Positions 16,208 to 25,514 of a DNA stretch of 64,000 nt are shown piece after piece (position 1 is the stretch's first letter; each line of letters starts with the position of its first letter). Origin of the DNA: Bacillus sp. 103mf (GTDB taxonomy: Bacteria > Bacillota > Bacilli > Bacillales > Bacillaceae_G); the NCBI RefSeq assembly GCF_900116295.1, contig NZ_FPAF01000014.1, positions 36,898-100,897 on the forward strand, written 5' to 3'. The position numbers and the translations under genes are program-made. A model generated the notes under the pieces. It was not told the DNA's origin, did not search any database, and saw only the letters and a list, made by a program, of their open reading frames with translations.

Positions 16208-17704
16208 ATGTTGCAGTTTTTACAACGTATTGGTAAAGCGTTAATGCTCCCAATTGCAGTATTACCAGCAGCGGGTCTATTACTTCGCTTAGGGCAGCCT
16301 GACGTATTTAATATTCCTGTTATGGCACAAGCCGGTGCAGCAATCTTTGATAATTTAGCACTTATTTTTGCAATTGGTGTTGCTGTTGGGTTGTCTATTG
16401 ATGGCAGCGGTGCCGCAGGTCTTGCAGGTGCGATTGGCTATCTTGTTTTGAAAAATACGACTGATGCTTTAAGTAAAGGGTATTCAGCGGCAGAGTTAAA
16501 CGATAAATTGAAAAGTGTTCAAGATTTAGTTGGTTCTGTAGATCCAACTAAAGTAGCAGATACTTTAGGAAAGATTTCCAAAGCGGCAACGTTAACACCA
16601 AAAATTAACATGGCCATTTTAGGCGGTATTATTGCTGGTATCGTTGCTGGATTACTATATAACAAATTCTATAAAATTAAATTACCAGAATGGTTAGGAT
16701 TCTTTGCTGGTAAACGTTTCGTTCCAATTATTACATCTGTGGTGACGCTTCTGTTAGGTTTAGTATTTGGACAAATTTGGCCAACAATTCAAAGCGGTAT
16801 CGATTCGGTAGCACATAGTATCGTTAACTTAGGAGCGATTGGTGCAGGACTTTTCGGTTTATTAAACCGTTTATTAATTCCAATTGGTTTACACCATGTA
16901 ATGAACACGTACTTCTGGTTTGTATTTGGTGAGTTTACAAACTCAGCAGGAGCTGTTGTAAATGGCGAAATTGCTCGTTTCTTTGCAGGAGATCCAAGTG
17001 CAGGTATGTTTATGACAGGCTTCTTCCCAATTATGATGTTTGGTTTACCAGCAGCATGTTTTGCGATGATCGCAGCAGCAAAACCAGAAAAGCGTAAAGC
17101 AGTTACGGGTATGTTAATTGGTCTTGCATTAACTTCATTTTTAACTGGTATTACAGAACCAATTGAATTCTCATTTATGTTCTTATCACCAGTATTATAT
17201 GGGATTCATGCTGTATTGACAGGTCTTTCTTTGTTTGTAACAACAAAGCTTGGTATTCACGATGGTTTCTCATTTAGTGCTGGTGCAATTGACTACGGTA
17301 TTAACTTCGGTATTGCAACAAAACCAGTATTATTAGCAGGTGTAGGCTTAGTTTACGCAGCAATTTACTTCTTTGTATTCTATTTCTTAATTAAGAAATT
17401 AAACTTAAAAACGCCTGGTCGTGAAGATGATGAGTTATTAGAAGAAGGAACAATTGCAGCAGGTGAAGCTGGCTCCATCGGTGAAATTTATGTAGCATCG
17501 TTAGGCGGAAAAGAAAATTTAACTGTTATCGACAACTGTGCCACTCGTCTTCGTCTGCAAGTCAAAGATGCAAACTTAGTAAATGAACAAGCATTAAAAC
17601 GTGCTGGTGCAAAAGGTGTTATGAAATTAAGTGATACAAGCATACAAGTTATCGTTGGGACAAATGTTGAGTCTGTTGCTGATGATATGAAGAAGCATGT
17701 ATAA
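16208..17704 (+). CDS. nagP: PTS transporter EIICB, N-acetylglucosamine type
   Basis: 498 residues. The membrane EIIC domain spans about 1-400 (LMLPIAVLPAAGLLLRLG at the start; GLHHVMNTYFWF, then GITEPIEFSFMF, the usual EIIC signatures of the Glc/GlcNAc family). The EIIB domain follows, with the phosphorylated cysteine in IDNCATRLRL near residue 443. No EIIA domain is attached, so it must borrow EIIA from another PTS protein, as B. subtilis NagP does. It imports and phosphorylates N-acetylglucosamine (glucosamine is possible). A cre-like site lies upstream and a terminator follows. GGGGGAATTC precedes ATG. Confidence 0.87.
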   Translation: MLQFLQRIGKALMLPIAVLPAAGLLLRLGQPDVFNIPVMAQAGAAIFDNLALIFAIGVAVGLSIDGSGAAGLAGAIGYLVLKNTTDALSKGYSAAELNDKLKSVQDLVGSVDPTKVADTLGKISKAATLTPKINMAILGGIIAGIVAGLLYNKFYKIKLPEWLGFFAGKRFVPIITSVVTLLLGLVFGQIWPTIQSGIDSVAHSIVNLGAIGAGLFGLLNRLLIPIGLHHVMNTYFWFVFGEFTNSAGAVVNGEIARFFAGDPSAGMFMTGFFPIMMFGLPAACFAMIAAAKPEKRKAVTGMLIGLALTSFLTGITEPIEFSFMFLSPVLYGIHAVLTGLSLFVTTKLGIHDGFSFSAGAIDYGINFGIATKPVLLAGVGLVYAAIYFFVFYFLIKKLNLKTPGREDDELLEEGTIAAGEAGSIGEIYVASLGGKENLTVIDNCATRLRLQVKDANLVNEQALKRAGAKGVMKLSDTSIQVIVGTNVESVADDMKKHV

Positions 17705-17715
17705 GGAATATGAAA

Positions 17716-17748
17716 AAAATCTCTCATTGATAAATGAGGGATTTTTTA
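17716..17748 (+). terminator. Terminator of the PTS gene
   Basis: AAATCTCTCATT pairs with AATGAGGGATTT (one G-T pair) around a 4-base loop, then T6. Confidence 0.85.
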
Positions 17749-17883
17749 TTACGAATGTAACGGCTATCTTGCATTTTGGGTGCTCTTTTTTATTTTTTTA
17801 CGCATAACGTTGGTAAAATACTGGTAGCGTGATAAAGTAAGATGTGAAATGAGCCACTATGTGAAAAGGCAGGTTTTATTGTT

Positions 17884-19065
17884 ATGAAATCTCGCAGACC
17901 GATTGTATATATCAAACGCACGATTATTCTCAGTCTGTTGTTTGCCCTTGTATATTGGGGGTATACGAAAGTTACTTCTAATAATAAAGAAAAGGCAACG
18001 CTACAAGCAATAAAAGAAGTAAAAAAAGAAGTGAAAAAAGAAGTAAAGCAAGAAGTAAAGCAAGAAGTTGTAGAGAAACCAAAAGAAGAATTGATAGCTG
18101 AGCAACCTCCGCAAGAAATAAATAATAATGCCGAATTAGATGAGTATGTAAAGAGTAAAAACTTTAGTGGTACAGCGGTTGTTGTAAAAAACGGAAAGGT
18201 TCTTTTGAACAAAGGGTATGGACTTGCCAATCAAGAAAAAAATGTCGCTAATAATTCAGAGACATCCTATTATATTGGTTCAATTACAAAAGCTTTCGTC
18301 GCAACTTCTATTATGCAATTGAAAGAACAAAATAAATTAAACATAGAAGATACTGTCGCAAAATACATTCCTGACTTTCCAAGGGGAGGAGAAATTAAAT
18401 TAGTACATCTTCTTACGCATACATCAGGGATTCCGGAGTACAGTGAGGGATCAGAGAACATCACCCATGAGGAACTAATCAAAAGAATAGGAAAGCAAAA
18501 ATTGACATTCTCGCCTGGATTAAAATGGAAATACTCCGATTCTAATTATTCTGTGCTTGCGTATATCGCTGAGAAAGTGAGTGGACAATCCCTTGAAGAT
18601 TATATTCAAAAGAATATCTTTGAAGTAGTCGGTATGAAACATTCAGGGTTCGGTGATAAGTTTCAACAAGGAAAATATCCATCTACTGGTTATAAAATTG
18701 TAGATAATAAAATGACAACACCAGCTTTACCAAGTATGTCGCAATTATTTGGCTGTGGTGATATATATACGACTGCATATGATTTATATTTATTTGATCA
18801 AGCTTTATTTACAGGAAAGCTTATTTCAAATGAAAGTTATCATCAAATGTTTACAGCATTTAAAAAGGATTATGGTTTCGGCTGGTATGTGGACCCTGGT
18901 AGTTATTCAAATCATGGCGTTATGCCAGGATGGAATTGTTTAAATAGTTTTAGTAAAGATGGAAATACGTATGTTGTGTTATTATCTAACATTCAAAATA
19001 ATATTAAATCGTTTGGTACCGTAAGTAATGATATTTATACGAAGGTACGGCATGTAGAAGGTTAG
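17884..19065 (+). CDS. Membrane-anchored serine hydrolase, beta-lactamase/DD-peptidase fold
   Basis: 393 residues. One N-terminal membrane helix (about 13-30) is followed by a charged stretch with repeated KKEV/KQEV units (about 43-65), likely a coiled spacer. The catalytic domain has the Ser-x-x-Lys motif in YYIGSITKAF near residue 132 and the Tyr-x-Asn motif in KYSDSNYSVLAYI. The fold is shared by class C beta-lactamases, DD-carboxypeptidases and esterases (Pfam Beta-lactamase), so activity cannot be predicted; an envelope role is likely from the anchor. The ribosome site is weak (AAAGGCAGG, 12 bases before ATG). The gene ends with its own terminator. Confidence 0.82.
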   Translation: MKSRRPIVYIKRTIILSLLFALVYWGYTKVTSNNKEKATLQAIKEVKKEVKKEVKQEVKQEVVEKPKEELIAEQPPQEINNNAELDEYVKSKNFSGTAVVVKNGKVLLNKGYGLANQEKNVANNSETSYYIGSITKAFVATSIMQLKEQNKLNIEDTVAKYIPDFPRGGEIKLVHLLTHTSGIPEYSEGSENITHEELIKRIGKQKLTFSPGLKWKYSDSNYSVLAYIAEKVSGQSLEDYIQKNIFEVVGMKHSGFGDKFQQGKYPSTGYKIVDNKMTTPALPSMSQLFGCGDIYTTAYDLYLFDQALFTGKLISNESYHQMFTAFKKDYGFGWYVDPGSYSNHGVMPGWNCLNSFSKDGNTYVVLLSNIQNNIKSFGTVSNDIYTKVRHVEG

Positions 19066-19093
19066 AAAGCTATCTTACGAGATAGCTTTTTTG
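19066..19093 (+). terminator. Terminator of the serine hydrolase
   Basis: AAAGCTATCT/AGATAGCTTT stem, short loop, then a T-run. Confidence 0.85.
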
Positions 19094-19120
19094 TAGTTTT
19101 ATATGGGGATTTTTGTGAAA

Positions 19121-19275
19121 AATAAAAACTTAAAAACCTTTTCTTTTTAGGTGGGCGAGAGGATCTGGCCATGGATAGAAGCGGTCAGTGCCTGTTCCTG
19201 CCAGGTGCGAGATTTAAAACAAAAGGAGAAAGCGAGAGTAGGTCATGTTGTATTTTGCCTAGCCGCTACTTATAT
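19121..19275 (+). repeat. Dispersed bcr-type repeat, copy D
   Basis: Starts at AATAAAAACTTAAAAACC, ends at CTACTTATATG. It carries GGCGAGAGGATCTGGCC, GATAGAAGCGGTCAG and TCATGTTGTATTTTGCCTAG. Confidence 0.85.
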
Positions 19276-19364
19276 GGTGAAACATTAAAGTGGATGTATA
19301 CATTTGGAAAAAGTGTTTGGGAATGAGATAATAATAAAAATATGTAAAAAATAAGGAGGTAAAA

Positions 19365-20183
19365 ATGGGGATCCATGAGCACCATGCCCGGAATGGAAAA
19401 AGGTTATTTCTTTTTTCTATTTTTATATTTTTAATTGCTATTATAGCGTTTATCCTTGATTATGTTCGAACGCCACATTTCCAATGGAACAAAGATACGA
19501 TGACCTTTATTAGTATGATTATAATGGCCTTTCTTTTTATGATTTATAGTTTTGTAGAAAGAGAGAGGGCGAAGAAAATTGGTACAACAATTTGTATCGA
19601 AGGGGCAGCGTCGCTCTTGCATCAACATCGATTCGTTGTACGAAGAGAAGTATCTTTAGTGATTACAGTTACATACTTTTCGATGGATGGAAATACAATG
19701 GGGATATTAAGAGAAGAATATGAAACAAAACTACAAAAACTATGGAAGATTTCCATATCGTTTATTTTGAAATCATTAAATGAAAAGCGCTTTGTTTTGT
19801 ATAACGAACTGGGAGAAGAGATGCTGATTGTAAAGCAAAGAGCAGGCATCCCACTTTCTTATACGTTTCATGACTTAGCAGGGAATAAGATTTGTGAGTT
19901 GGAACAAACATTAAGCTTAAAAAAGTTAAAGTGGCTCTTACTGACTGAGCATGATGAAGAAATTGGCGAAATTAATGGGGATTTGTATGCGAATATCCAA
20001 AAGGGACAATGGAAAGATGGGAGTTATATTGAAGTAAAGGAAGATGCAATTCCAGTAGAAGCGATTGAATATTTTTCGGCTAGTGGTGGATCGCTTGTTA
20101 ATTTATCAATTGTGGAAACCGCAAAGTACGAGAAGGCTTTATATTATGCGGTAGCTGCAATACTGACATTGAAAAATAGTTAG
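19365..20183 (+). CDS. Hypothetical membrane protein with a beta-rich cytosolic region
   Basis: 272 residues after a strong AAGGAGG site. Two membrane helices lie near residues 14-32 and 44-62. The remaining 200 residues are soluble and predicted beta-rich, with alternating patterns such as KRFVLYNELGEEMLIVKQ and YTFHDLAGNKICELEQTL that resemble LURP/tubby-C-like lipid-binding barrels (a weak impression). No catalytic motif is visible. It is a single gene between repeat copies D and E with its own terminator. Function unknown. Confidence 0.65.
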   Translation: MGIHEHHARNGKRLFLFSIFIFLIAIIAFILDYVRTPHFQWNKDTMTFISMIIMAFLFMIYSFVERERAKKIGTTICIEGAASLLHQHRFVVRREVSLVITVTYFSMDGNTMGILREEYETKLQKLWKISISFILKSLNEKRFVLYNELGEEMLIVKQRAGIPLSYTFHDLAGNKICELEQTLSLKKLKWLLLTEHDEEIGEINGDLYANIQKGQWKDGSYIEVKEDAIPVEAIEYFSASGGSLVNLSIVETAKYEKALYYAVAAILTLKNS

Positions 20184-20211
20184 ATATCTTTTAAATTATG
20201 GTAAAGTAAAG

Positions 20212-20244
20212 AAGGGCAGATGACATAGTGTATCTGCCTTTTTT
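20212..20244 (+). terminator. Terminator
   Basis: GGCAGAT/ATCTGCC stem with a 10-base loop, then six T. Confidence 0.85.
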
Positions 20245-20301
20245 ACTCTGATAGCGGGCATTGCAATACCTATTTATATATAAATTCATTTTAATTTTTT
20301 G

Positions 20302-20440
20302 TCATAGGAATCACGGTTATGAAAAATACAACATGACCCGCTCTTGCTTTCTCTCTTTGTTTTAAAGTCTTGCAAAAGACCCTGACCGCTTCTATGCGCG
20401 GCCAGATGCTCTCATCTCCCCTAAAAAGAAGAGTGGTTTA
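20302..20440 (-). repeat. Dispersed bcr-type repeat, copy E (opposite orientation)
   Basis: On the minus strand it reads GAGAGCATCTGGCC, CATAGAAGCGGTCAGG, then a diverged middle, then TCATGTTGTATTTTTCATAA. It is the only copy in reverse orientation. It lies just downstream of the pyruvate kinase stop, the position where a terminator would be expected. Confidence 0.8.
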
Positions 20441-20469
20441 TCAGCTTTTTAACTTATACAAGTTTTTCT

Positions 20470-21885
20470 TTATTTAACAACCTCAATTTTCAGCAGATTT
20501 GTTGTTCCACGTTCGTTAACAGGGACACCTGCTGTTACAATGACGATATCTTGCGCAGTGATAAGCTGTTGTTCTTTAGCGTTACATAATGCTTGTTCAA
20601 TTACTTCATCTGTCGTTTGTTTTGGTGCAGTGGAAAATGGATATACGCCCCATACGAGTGCGAGTTGCTGCATAACACATTGTTCAGATGTTGTTGCGAT
20701 AATCGGAGTGCGCGGACGGTATTTTGAAATCATTTGTGCTGTATAACCGCTTTTCGTTGGTGTTAAAATTGCCTTTGCTTGTAAAGAATAAGCCGCTTGG
20801 ACAGCAGCAGCACCGATTGTTTCTGTTATTTGTTTGTATTCATTGTGAAGTGATTGCTTTTGGCTTTGGAATAAAGAAGATTCTTCTACTTGCAGAGCAA
20901 TTTTATCCATCATTTGTACTGCTTCTATTGGATATTCACCGGCAGCTGTCTCTCCTGAAAGCATAATTGCATCTGTTCCATCAAAGATGGCGTTTGCTAC
21001 ATCTGATGCTTCCGCTCTTGTCGGTCTTGGATTTCTTTGCATAGAATCAAGCATTTGTGTTGCTGTAATGACTGGTTTTCCTAACGTATTACAAGTGTGA
21101 ATTAATTGTTTTTGAATGATCGGTACATATTCTGCAGGGATTTCAATCCCCATATCACCACGTGCAACCATAATTCCATCCGTAACTTCTACAATTTCTT
21201 TTATATTATCAATTCCCTCTTGGTTTTCAATTTTTGCGATAATACGAATATGCGAGGCGTTATGCTCTGCTAATATATTGCGTACTTCTAAAATGTCAGT
21301 CGCTTTACGTACAAAAGAGACTGCGATGTAATCAATCTGTTGCCCTATGCCAAAAATAATGTCTTGTTTATCTTTTTCAGTAATACCAGGGAGTCGGATT
21401 TTGACATTTGGTACGTTTACACCTTTATGATCTTTAATTATTCCACCGTGTATAACTTTCGTTTGTAATTCACCATTATCTTTGTTTGTTACTTCTAGCT
21501 CTAATAATCCATCATCGAGTAATAGATGAGACCCTACTTCTACATCATCATATAGACCTGCATATGTGACGGAAAAATGTTTAGGTGTTCCGAGAACTTT
21601 TTTCATTGAAACAGTGACAGTTGCACCTTCAAGTAATTCTGCTTGTCCGCCCTCAAATTCATCTGTACGAATTTTTGGTCCTTTAATATCTTGTAAGAGC
21701 GCAATGGTCTTTTTAGAGGCTACTGCGGCTTTTCGGATTGTATTTATACGTGCTTGATGTTCTTCGTGCGTTCCATGAGAAAAATTTAACCGAGCCACAT
21801 TCATTCCGGATTCTAGTAAAGAAAGCAATGTCTCGTATTGTTCACTTGCAGGTCCAATTGTGCAAACGATTTTTGTTTTTCGCAT
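20470..21885 (-). CDS. pyk: Pyruvate kinase
   Basis: 471 residues, the length of the catalytic core only. It starts with KIVCTIGPASE, and shows NFSHG, KIENQEG (the catalytic lysine region) and MVARGDMGIEIP. The extra C-terminal PEP-utiliser-like domain of the 585-residue Bacillus enzyme is absent, so this is a second, shorter pyruvate kinase. It makes pyruvate and ATP from phosphoenolpyruvate and ADP. It is monocistronic, with AAGGAGGAATT before ATG and no pfkA neighbour, unlike the main pyk gene of bacilli. Confidence 0.92.
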   Translation of the reverse strand: MRKTKIVCTIGPASEQYETLLSLLESGMNVARLNFSHGTHEEHQARINTIRKAAVASKKTIALLQDIKGPKIRTDEFEGGQAELLEGATVTVSMKKVLGTPKHFSVTYAGLYDDVEVGSHLLLDDGLLELEVTNKDNGELQTKVIHGGIIKDHKGVNVPNVKIRLPGITEKDKQDIIFGIGQQIDYIAVSFVRKATDILEVRNILAEHNASHIRIIAKIENQEGIDNIKEIVEVTDGIMVARGDMGIEIPAEYVPIIQKQLIHTCNTLGKPVITATQMLDSMQRNPRPTRAEASDVANAIFDGTDAIMLSGETAAGEYPIEAVQMMDKIALQVEESSLFQSQKQSLHNEYKQITETIGAAAVQAAYSLQAKAILTPTKSGYTAQMISKYRPRTPIIATTSEQCVMQQLALVWGVYPFSTAPKQTTDEVIEQALCNAKEQQLITAQDIVIVTAGVPVNERGTTNLLKIEVVK

Positions 21886-22114
21886 ATAAAATTCCTCCTT
21901 TTTAACCTAACCTATTAGTGGATAGTAAGTTTAATACAAGTTTGAAGTTTCACCTTATTATGTTGGCAATTGTATATGCACTTCATGTATAGGTATGTGA
22001 TTTGTTTTATAAAAAATGTGCAATTTGTTTAGTACCAAAATTGGTGTTTTTGTATACCTTGATAAGTGTAGATAAGTTGTCCATACAACGAACTGTATAT
22101 GGGAGGAAAGGATA

Positions 22115-22513
22115 GTGGCTTTATTTAAAAGTTGGCAAAAACTTGCACGGGTTATTCGGGAGCAATTAGATTGCTTTTTTTATGAAAAGTTAATGCCTGC
22201 TCTAGAAGAAATATTATTTTCATCACAGTTTGCAAATTATATAGAATTTTATACAAAAAAAGGTGTCAAAGAATATATTGAATCTGAGGAATTTCAAAAC
22301 ATCATTTGCCTTATTTTAAAAGAATGTAATGTTTCTCCATTTAAAGAAATTGCGCAGCAATTGCTAGGAAAAGAAGTTGAAATTACTGTAACAGTTGGCA
22401 TTTTAACAGGTGTAATTTCACAAGTAGGAGATGATTTTTTAACATTACAAGAATCAGCTGGAAGCATTATTTTATTACCATTTACAAGTATTCTTTCAAT
22501 TCGTGAATTATAG
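22115..22513 (+). CDS. Small protein with DUF2642-like C-terminal segment
   Basis: 132 residues from GTG 22115 after GGGAGGAAAGG. The N-terminal 80 residues are helical, without membrane segments. The last 45 read LGKEVEITVTVGILTGVISQ and then FLTLQESAGSIILLPFTSIL, an SH3-like beta pattern also seen in the next gene, which I associate with DUF2642. It opens a run of six tightly packed genes (22115-28028), so it probably works with the sugar enzymes that follow. Exact function unknown; a coat or exosporium-associated role is only a guess. Confidence 0.65.
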   Translation: MALFKSWQKLARVIREQLDCFFYEKLMPALEEILFSSQFANYIEFYTKKGVKEYIESEEFQNIICLILKECNVSPFKEIAQQLLGKEVEITVTVGILTGVISQVGDDFLTLQESAGSIILLPFTSILSIREL

Positions 22514-22530
22514 GGATAGGAGGGAAGAAA

Positions 22531-22725
22531 GTGAAGTTTATTGATGCATTACGGTCTCATGTGGGACAACTTGCTCAAGTTGTACTTGTTGGAGAAGCTG
22601 TGACGGGAATTATTTTATCTGTAACAGATGGAGTAGTTATTATACGAACAGCTCCGTCTTATGGTCCACCAGAAGATGTTATTGTAAGAATTCCAATTGT
22701 TTCATATGTTCGATTGTATAGTTAG
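22531..22725 (+). CDS. DUF2642-like small protein
   Basis: 64 residues; GTG start (MKFIDALRSHVGQLAQVV) after AGGAGGGAAGAAA, 17 bases behind the previous gene. The sequence is almost only the compact beta domain: LVGEAVTGIILSVTDGVVII then IVRIPIVSYVRLY. It is a close structural echo of the C terminus of the gene before it, suggesting duplication and shortening. It lies 10 bases ahead of the first glycosyltransferase, so it is translated from the same mRNA. Function unknown. Confidence 0.65.
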   Translation: MKFIDALRSHVGQLAQVVLVGEAVTGIILSVTDGVVIIRTAPSYGPPEDVIVRIPIVSYVRLYS

Positions 22726-22735
22726 GAGGAAGAAA

Positions 22736-24277
22736 ATGCGTGTGTCTGTTGTGATTCCAGCACATAATGAGGCTCAGACGATAGGAGGTGTGCTAGAAGA
22801 AGTAAAAAAGGTACAACCTTATGAAATAATTGTTGTCGATAATGGATCTACCGATCGAACGAAAGAAATCGCAGAGGGCTTCGGATGTAAAGTCATTTAT
22901 AGTAAGCATTCGTTAGGTAATGATGTTGGCCGGGCAATTGGAGCAAGGGAAGCGAAAGGAGAAATTGTTTTATTTTTAGATGGAGATATTATTATTTCGC
23001 ATCAAGAGTTACTACCATTTATTCAATGTATTAAACAAGGAAAAGATATTGCGGTTAATAATTTAACATGGTCTGTTTATTTGAAGATTCGTCCACATTA
23101 TACAACAGTGAGTAAACTTATGTTAAATCGTTTTTTAAATCGAAAAGAGCTTGTTGTCGGTTCACTCATTGCCATCCCACATGCGATAAAAAGAACTGTG
23201 ATTGAGAAAATAGGCTGGTGGAATTTAGCAGATCCGGCATTATTTCAAGCAATGGCCGTTATAAAAGGGATGACCATTGGGGACTTAGGGTCTGTAGATG
23301 TTATTCATTCTAATAAGGTTCGCCCCGTTCATACAGGGACATCCCCCGGATCACCTTATCCAAAAGCGACAAGTCGTATTATGGGAGACCATTTGCGTGC
23401 ATTGCATCATTTGATTGAAATATATGGCACGCGGGGTGGATTTACAGATGGTGAACGAAATCGGGATGTTGTAAGTGATTACACTTGTTTTATTCCGAAA
23501 GAAAAAAAGGCAAAATATAGTGCAGTTATTCCGGCCGGTGCAGAACGAGAAACAATTACGGCTGTTATTAAAGAAGTAAAGCGAGCAGGGATTGATGAAA
23601 TTATTGTGGTTGCTAATGGTGCAGATAAAGAGACGATTCAAAAGGCTAAAGCAGAACAGGTTATTGTAGTAGAGTTTCGGGAAGCGCTTGGTCATAATGT
23701 TGCAAGAGCAATCGGAGCGATGTGTGCAACGGCAGATGTTCTCTTATTTATTGATAGCGATTTTGTTATTCAAGCTGAAGAGCTATTGCCGTTTATAAAA
23801 GCTATCGATAATGGTGTTGATATAGCATTAAATGACATGCAATGTTTGTTAGAGGAGTTTCATCCAGTGGATCCAATTAGCGCAGGAAAATATTTTGTAA
23901 ACCTAGCAGTAAAGCGTCCGGACTTATGGAACAACTCTTTAACAGCTGTTCCACATGCGATTCATAGAAAAGTAATAGATACAATTGGCTATAAAGCGTT
24001 AATCATTCCGCCGTTAGCTCAAGTAAAAGCGATATTAGAAGGTTTTTCTATCCAAGCTATTCATTATGTTGATGTTGTAAAACCGAATCGAATTCGTCCA
24101 GAACAACATCATGTTGTGAACGGACGAATACCCGCCTTTGATCGTATTTTTGGGGATCAATTAGAAGCTATATCTTATTTATTAAAACATACAGATAAAC
24201 GAGGAAGTTTTACAGATGGTGAACGTGACAGGGCGATTATAGACCAACTTAGAAAGGAAGAGGAGCATGGAAATTAA
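22736..24277 (+). CDS. Tandem-domain family 2 glycosyltransferase, first copy
   Basis: 513 residues from ATG 22736 (TAGGAGGAAG upstream). Two GT-A (GT2) modules follow each other. Module one has the canonical [22 protein letters not shown] and LFLDGD (near residue 81), and ends near 245 with [10 protein letters not shown] and [12 protein letters not shown]. Module two (from about 258) has [20 protein letters not shown] and LFIDSD, and ends with [10 protein letters not shown] and [12 protein letters not shown]. Module two has lost the usual donor-binding Asp before NG, so it may bind a different donor or be non-catalytic. No membrane helix, so it acts in the cytosol, presumably on a lipid-linked or protein acceptor. 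It overlaps the next gene by 11 bases. Confidence 0.82.
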   Translation: MRVSVVIPAHNEAQTIGGVLEEVKKVQPYEIIVVDNGSTDRTKEIAEGFGCKVIYSKHSLGNDVGRAIGAREAKGEIVLFLDGDIIISHQELLPFIQCIKQGKDIAVNNLTWSVYLKIRPHYTTVSKLMLNRFLNRKELVVGSLIAIPHAIKRTVIEKIGWWNLADPALFQAMAVIKGMTIGDLGSVDVIHSNKVRPVHTGTSPGSPYPKATSRIMGDHLRALHHLIEIYGTRGGFTDGERNRDVVSDYTCFIPKEKKAKYSAVIPAGAERETITAVIKEVKRAGIDEIIVVANGADKETIQKAKAEQVIVVEFREALGHNVARAIGAMCATADVLLFIDSDFVIQAEELLPFIKAIDNGVDIALNDMQCLLEEFHPVDPISAGKYFVNLAVKRPDLWNNSLTAVPHAIHRKVIDTIGYKALIIPPLAQVKAILEGFSIQAIHYVDVVKPNRIRPEQHHVVNGRIPAFDRIFGDQLEAISYLLKHTDKRGSFTDGERDRAIIDQLRKEEEHGN

Positions 24278-25514
24278 TCATCGCAAAGTGGCGGTTATCG
24301 GTTTAGGATATGTTGGTTTGCCGCTGGCGATTCATTTTGCGCAGAAAGGATATAAGGTAGTAGGATTAGACAAAGATCAAGAGAAAATAAAAAGCATTCA
24401 AAACGGTTTTAGTTACATCCCTGATGTTACATCTAAAGTGTTGCAGCAATTAGTTGAACAGGGCGGCTTTAGAGCAACAACTCCAGAAAAAGGGGTGAAA
24501 GCATTTGAAGAAAGTACTCACATCATTGTAACGGTGCCAACACCGATAGATCAAAATGGTGAACCAGATTTAAGTGCCATCATTTCCGCCTCGCATTATA
24601 TTCAAAAACATCTTCAAATGGGCCAAACCTTCATTTTTGAAAGTTCAACATATCCAGGTACGTTAGAAGAAGTAGTTATTCCGATTCTATCAAAAGGCGG
24701 TAAAAAGGCTGGGATAGATTATTATATCGGATATTCCCCTGAACGTATTGATCCGGCAAATACGACACATACAGTACAATCTATTCCAAAAGTTGTAAGT
24801 GGTCAAACAGAGTTGTGTAAGAAAAAAGTTATGGAATTATATGGAGATATATTTGATTATATAGTGCCAGTTAGCACGCCGAAAGTTGCTGAAATGTGCA
24901 AGCTCTTTGAAAATATACAACGGCTCGTTAATATTTCATTGGTAAATGAAATGGATTTATTATGTAAGGCGTTACAAATAGATTTTCGCGAAGCTTTAGA
25001 AGCAGCAGCGACGAAACCATTTGGATTCACACCGTATTGGCCAGGGCCAGGAATTGGTGGACATTGTATTCCCGTTGATCCGTTATATTTCCAATGGAAA
25101 GTGAAACAATATGGTCTGGTTAGTCATTTTATTGATGTTGCACATCGTATTAATGAGGAAATGCCGAAACATATTGTGAAACAAGTAAAAGAACAAATAA
25201 CAGAAAAGGCAAACGTGTTGTTAATAGGTCTCGCCTATAAGAAAAATGTAAATGACTTACGCGAATCAGCTGCTCTTATAGTTGCCGACTTGTTACAAAA
25301 GGAAGGGTATAACCTGTCGTATCATGATCCATATATTCCGGTTGCAAACATTTCTGGTAAAAGTTATGAATCTATTTTATTAACGAAGGAAGCGATTGAT
25401 CAAGCGGATATTGTAGTTGTTTTAACAGATCATTCTATTATTGATTGGAAGTTAATTAAACAAGCGAAGAAAGTATTAGATACACGTGGCGTATTAAAGC
25501 AGGTGAATATATGA
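24267..25514 (+). CDS. UDP-sugar 6-dehydrogenase (UDP-glucose/UDP-HexNAc dehydrogenase family)
   Basis: 415 residues. The N-terminal Rossmann domain has [21 protein letters not shown] follows, then ESSTYPGT and SPERIDP. The catalytic cysteine is in [13 protein letters not shown], and the C-terminal domain has [17 protein letters not shown]. The set is typical of four-electron oxidation of a UDP-sugar to a UDP-uronic acid with two NAD. The segment [19 protein letters not shown] and SPERIDP fit the WbpA/WecC branch (N-acetyl sugars) somewhat better than classical UDP-glucose dehydrogenase, but I cannot decide. It overlaps both neighbours, so it belongs to the cluster's operon. Confidence 0.85.
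   Translation: MEINHRKVAVIGLGYVGLPLAIHFAQKGYKVVGLDKDQEKIKSIQNGFSYIPDVTSKVLQQLVEQGGFRATTPEKGVKAFEESTHIIVTVPTPIDQNGEPDLSAIISASHYIQKHLQMGQTFIFESSTYPGTLEEVVIPILSKGGKKAGIDYYIGYSPERIDPANTTHTVQSIPKVVSGQTELCKKKVMELYGDIFDYIVPVSTPKVAEMCKLFENIQRLVNISLVNEMDLLCKALQIDFREALEAAATKPFGFTPYWPGPGIGGHCIPVDPLYFQWKVKQYGLVSHFIDVAHRINEEMPKHIVKQVKEQITEKANVLLIGLAYKKNVNDLRESAALIVADLLQKEGYNLSYHDPYIPVANISGKSYESILLTKEAIDQADIVVVLTDHSIIDWKLIKQAKKVLDTRGVLKQVNI

Noticed and set aside
18010-18075. Tandem DNA repeat GAAGTAAAAAAAGAAGTG
   Set aside because: It is coding sequence for a Lys/Glu-rich spacer of the serine hydrolase and the repeats follow codons.
20540-20966. Plus-strand frames opposite the pyruvate kinase gene
   Set aside because: They mirror codon bias of the opposite strand, have no ribosome sites and give Cys/Ser-rich or Leu-rich nonsense proteins; the same holds for many antisense frames in pflB, gltA and the large secreted-protein gene.
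22020-22114. Sigma-E promoter (CATACAAC) before the glycosyltransferase cluster
   Set aside because: The -10 is close but no -35 match at the right distance was found, so no call is made.
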